From Pseudanabaena mucicola FACHB-723 (GTDB lineage Bacteria; Cyanobacteriota; Cyanobacteriia; Pseudanabaenales; Pseudanabaenaceae): a stretch of 64,000 bases of DNA. Shown one piece after another: positions 63,142-64,000 of the stretch (positions are counted from its first letter, which is position 1; the number at the start of each line of letters is the position of its first letter). The stretch covers positions 1 through 64,000 of the forward strand of contig NZ_JACJQB010000012.1 in the NCBI RefSeq assembly GCF_014696385.1, in the 5' to 3' direction. The position numbers and the translations under genes are program-made. The notes beneath the pieces are model-generated. The model saw only the letters and a list, made by a program, of their open reading frames with translations. It had not been told where the DNA came from and ran no database searches.

Positions 63142-64000
63142 CTATTGTCGTACTTTCAAGAAGACAGACTCAGTTTGAGCTGCAAGCCTATCCCATGCAA
63201 AGCGATCCCTTAGTTCCGATTGAGCATTATTTACTAAGGTTTGGGCATAGTCACGATTTTGTAAAACCTCAATAATTCCATTCGCTAAAGAATCTGCATC
63301 ATTTACCCTTGTGACGATTCCTGTGATTTGGTGACGCACTACCTCTGGCAACCCTCCTGCATCGGAAACAACGAGGGGAATTTTGGCGGCAAAGCTCTCA
63401 AGGGCAACAATGCCAAAAGGCTCATAGAGGCTGGGGAAAACAGCACAATCAGCAACTTTTTGAAATTTCCAAAAATCTGTATCCGCCATGAAGCCAGTAA
63501 ATTGAACTTTGTGGTAGATACCCAGATCCCAAGCTTGACGCTGTAGCAAAATCGAATAGGCATCCCCAGTACCAATGATGACTAGACGTACTTTGTCGTT
63601 CATCGCACTGATAATTTTGGGCATTGCATTGAGCAAAATGTAAATGCCTTTTTCATAGGTGATTCGCCCCACAAAATATATAAGCGCTTCATCGGGTGGC
63701 GCGTACTTTGCCCTTAAACTTGCCTCATCCTCATCCTGCTCAGACTTAATGTGCTTCCACCGCTCCTCACTCAGACCGTTATAAACTACATCAATCTTTT
63801 CGGCGGCACAGCCAAAAACCCTTTGCAACTCTTCGCGCATATATTCAGAGCAAACAATTACGCGCTGGGCGGATTGGGTTAAGTTAATCTCTTTTTGATG
63901 AATATGTCTTTGCGTATCGTTGTGAATACCATTGCAACGCCCATGCTCTGTGGCATGAATGGTGGCGATGAGGGGAATCGAAAACTCGTTAGTCAATGCG
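63142..64000 (-). CDS. glycosyltransferase family 4 (GT-B), 5' end outside window
   Basis: At least 284 residues, the C-terminal two thirds of the enzyme; the frame stays open past the right edge. VYNGLSEERW, LIYFVGRITYEKGIYILL, VQFTGFMAD and the C-terminal FPSLYEPFGIVALESFAAKIPLVVSDAGGLPEVV (with the EPFG and E-x7-E signature) fit GT4 enzymes such as glycogen-synthase- or sucrose-type transferases. RVIVCSEYMREEL is also typical. The sugar substrate is not assigned. Confidence 0.87.
   Translation of the reverse strand, partial: ALTNEFSIPLIATIHATEHGRCNGIHNDTQRHIHQKEINLTQSAQRVIVCSEYMREELQRVFGCAAEKIDVVYNGLSEERWKHIKSEQDEDEASLRAKYAPPDEALIYFVGRITYEKGIYILLNAMPKIISAMNDKVRLVIIGTGDAYSILLQRQAWDLGIYHKVQFTGFMADTDFWKFQKVADCAVFPSLYEPFGIVALESFAAKIPLVVSDAGGLPEVVRHQITGIVTRVNDADSLANGIIEVLQNRDYAQTLVNNAQSELRDRFAWDRLAAQTESVFLKVRQ

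Overview
This window is a stretch of cyanobacterial chromosome. The evidence is psaE, high-light-inducible proteins, the response regulator RpaB, a GUN4-domain kinase, an alternative respiratory terminal oxidase and dense GCGATCGC (HIP1) octamers. The overall style (moderate GC, HIP1-rich, palindromic hairpins between genes) would suit a Pseudanabaena-like filamentous cyanobacterium, but the genus is an inference. I see no rRNA or tRNA gene, no CRISPR array and no intact insertion sequence.

Left part (1-5060): an M23 murein peptidase, a Nudix hydrolase, a fold-type-I Orn/Lys/Arg decarboxylase and the queuosine genes queC and queE. At 5098-8715 lies an AT-rich, HIP1-free restriction-modification island: two cytosine-5 methyltransferases flank a DUF3883-type nuclease, and a broken second copy of the queE 5' end marks the junction. 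Then come arfB, a metal ABC ATPase behind a Zur-like box, an Hlip gene behind an HLR1-like RpaB site, a kinase-GUN4 fusion, an FAD oxidoreductase, an FHA protein, membrane proteins, NAD kinase and ruvA.

Middle (18585-24460): an operon of two DUF2231 membrane proteins, oxidase subunits II, I and III (subunit II has lost the CuA ligands, so probably a quinol oxidase) and a GMC-family flavoprotein. It is followed by a second accessory block (24571-28130): a SinI-like restriction enzyme facing a methyltransferase with an N-terminal helix-turn-helix and a likely operator at its start, iterated HIP1 repeats, a HicAB pair, and a RelE/antitoxin pair whose toxin is frameshifted.

Right part (28400-64000): mainly housekeeping genes. 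They include an L,D-transpeptidase, psaE, mutM, a PBP4-type carboxypeptidase and a NagZ-type hexosaminidase (cell-wall pair), a GerMN protein, a 1244-residue hybrid kinase, trpF, ligA, an ITPase, bioF, a ferritin-like protein, speA, an HPt protein, an ArsA-type ATPase, rpaB, a second short Hlip, lspA, a ParA-type ATPase with a coiled-coil partner (possibly McdAB-like), a PstS-like protein, an RRM protein, a HerA-like ATPase, a dihydrouridine synthase, a GIY-YIG protein and a truncated glycosyltransferase at the right edge.

The most unusual window-wide signal is a population of about twenty hairpins at gene ends. Many have perfect 13-26 bp arms around a 3-nt loop, and most have unrelated arm sequences but recurring GC-rich cores.
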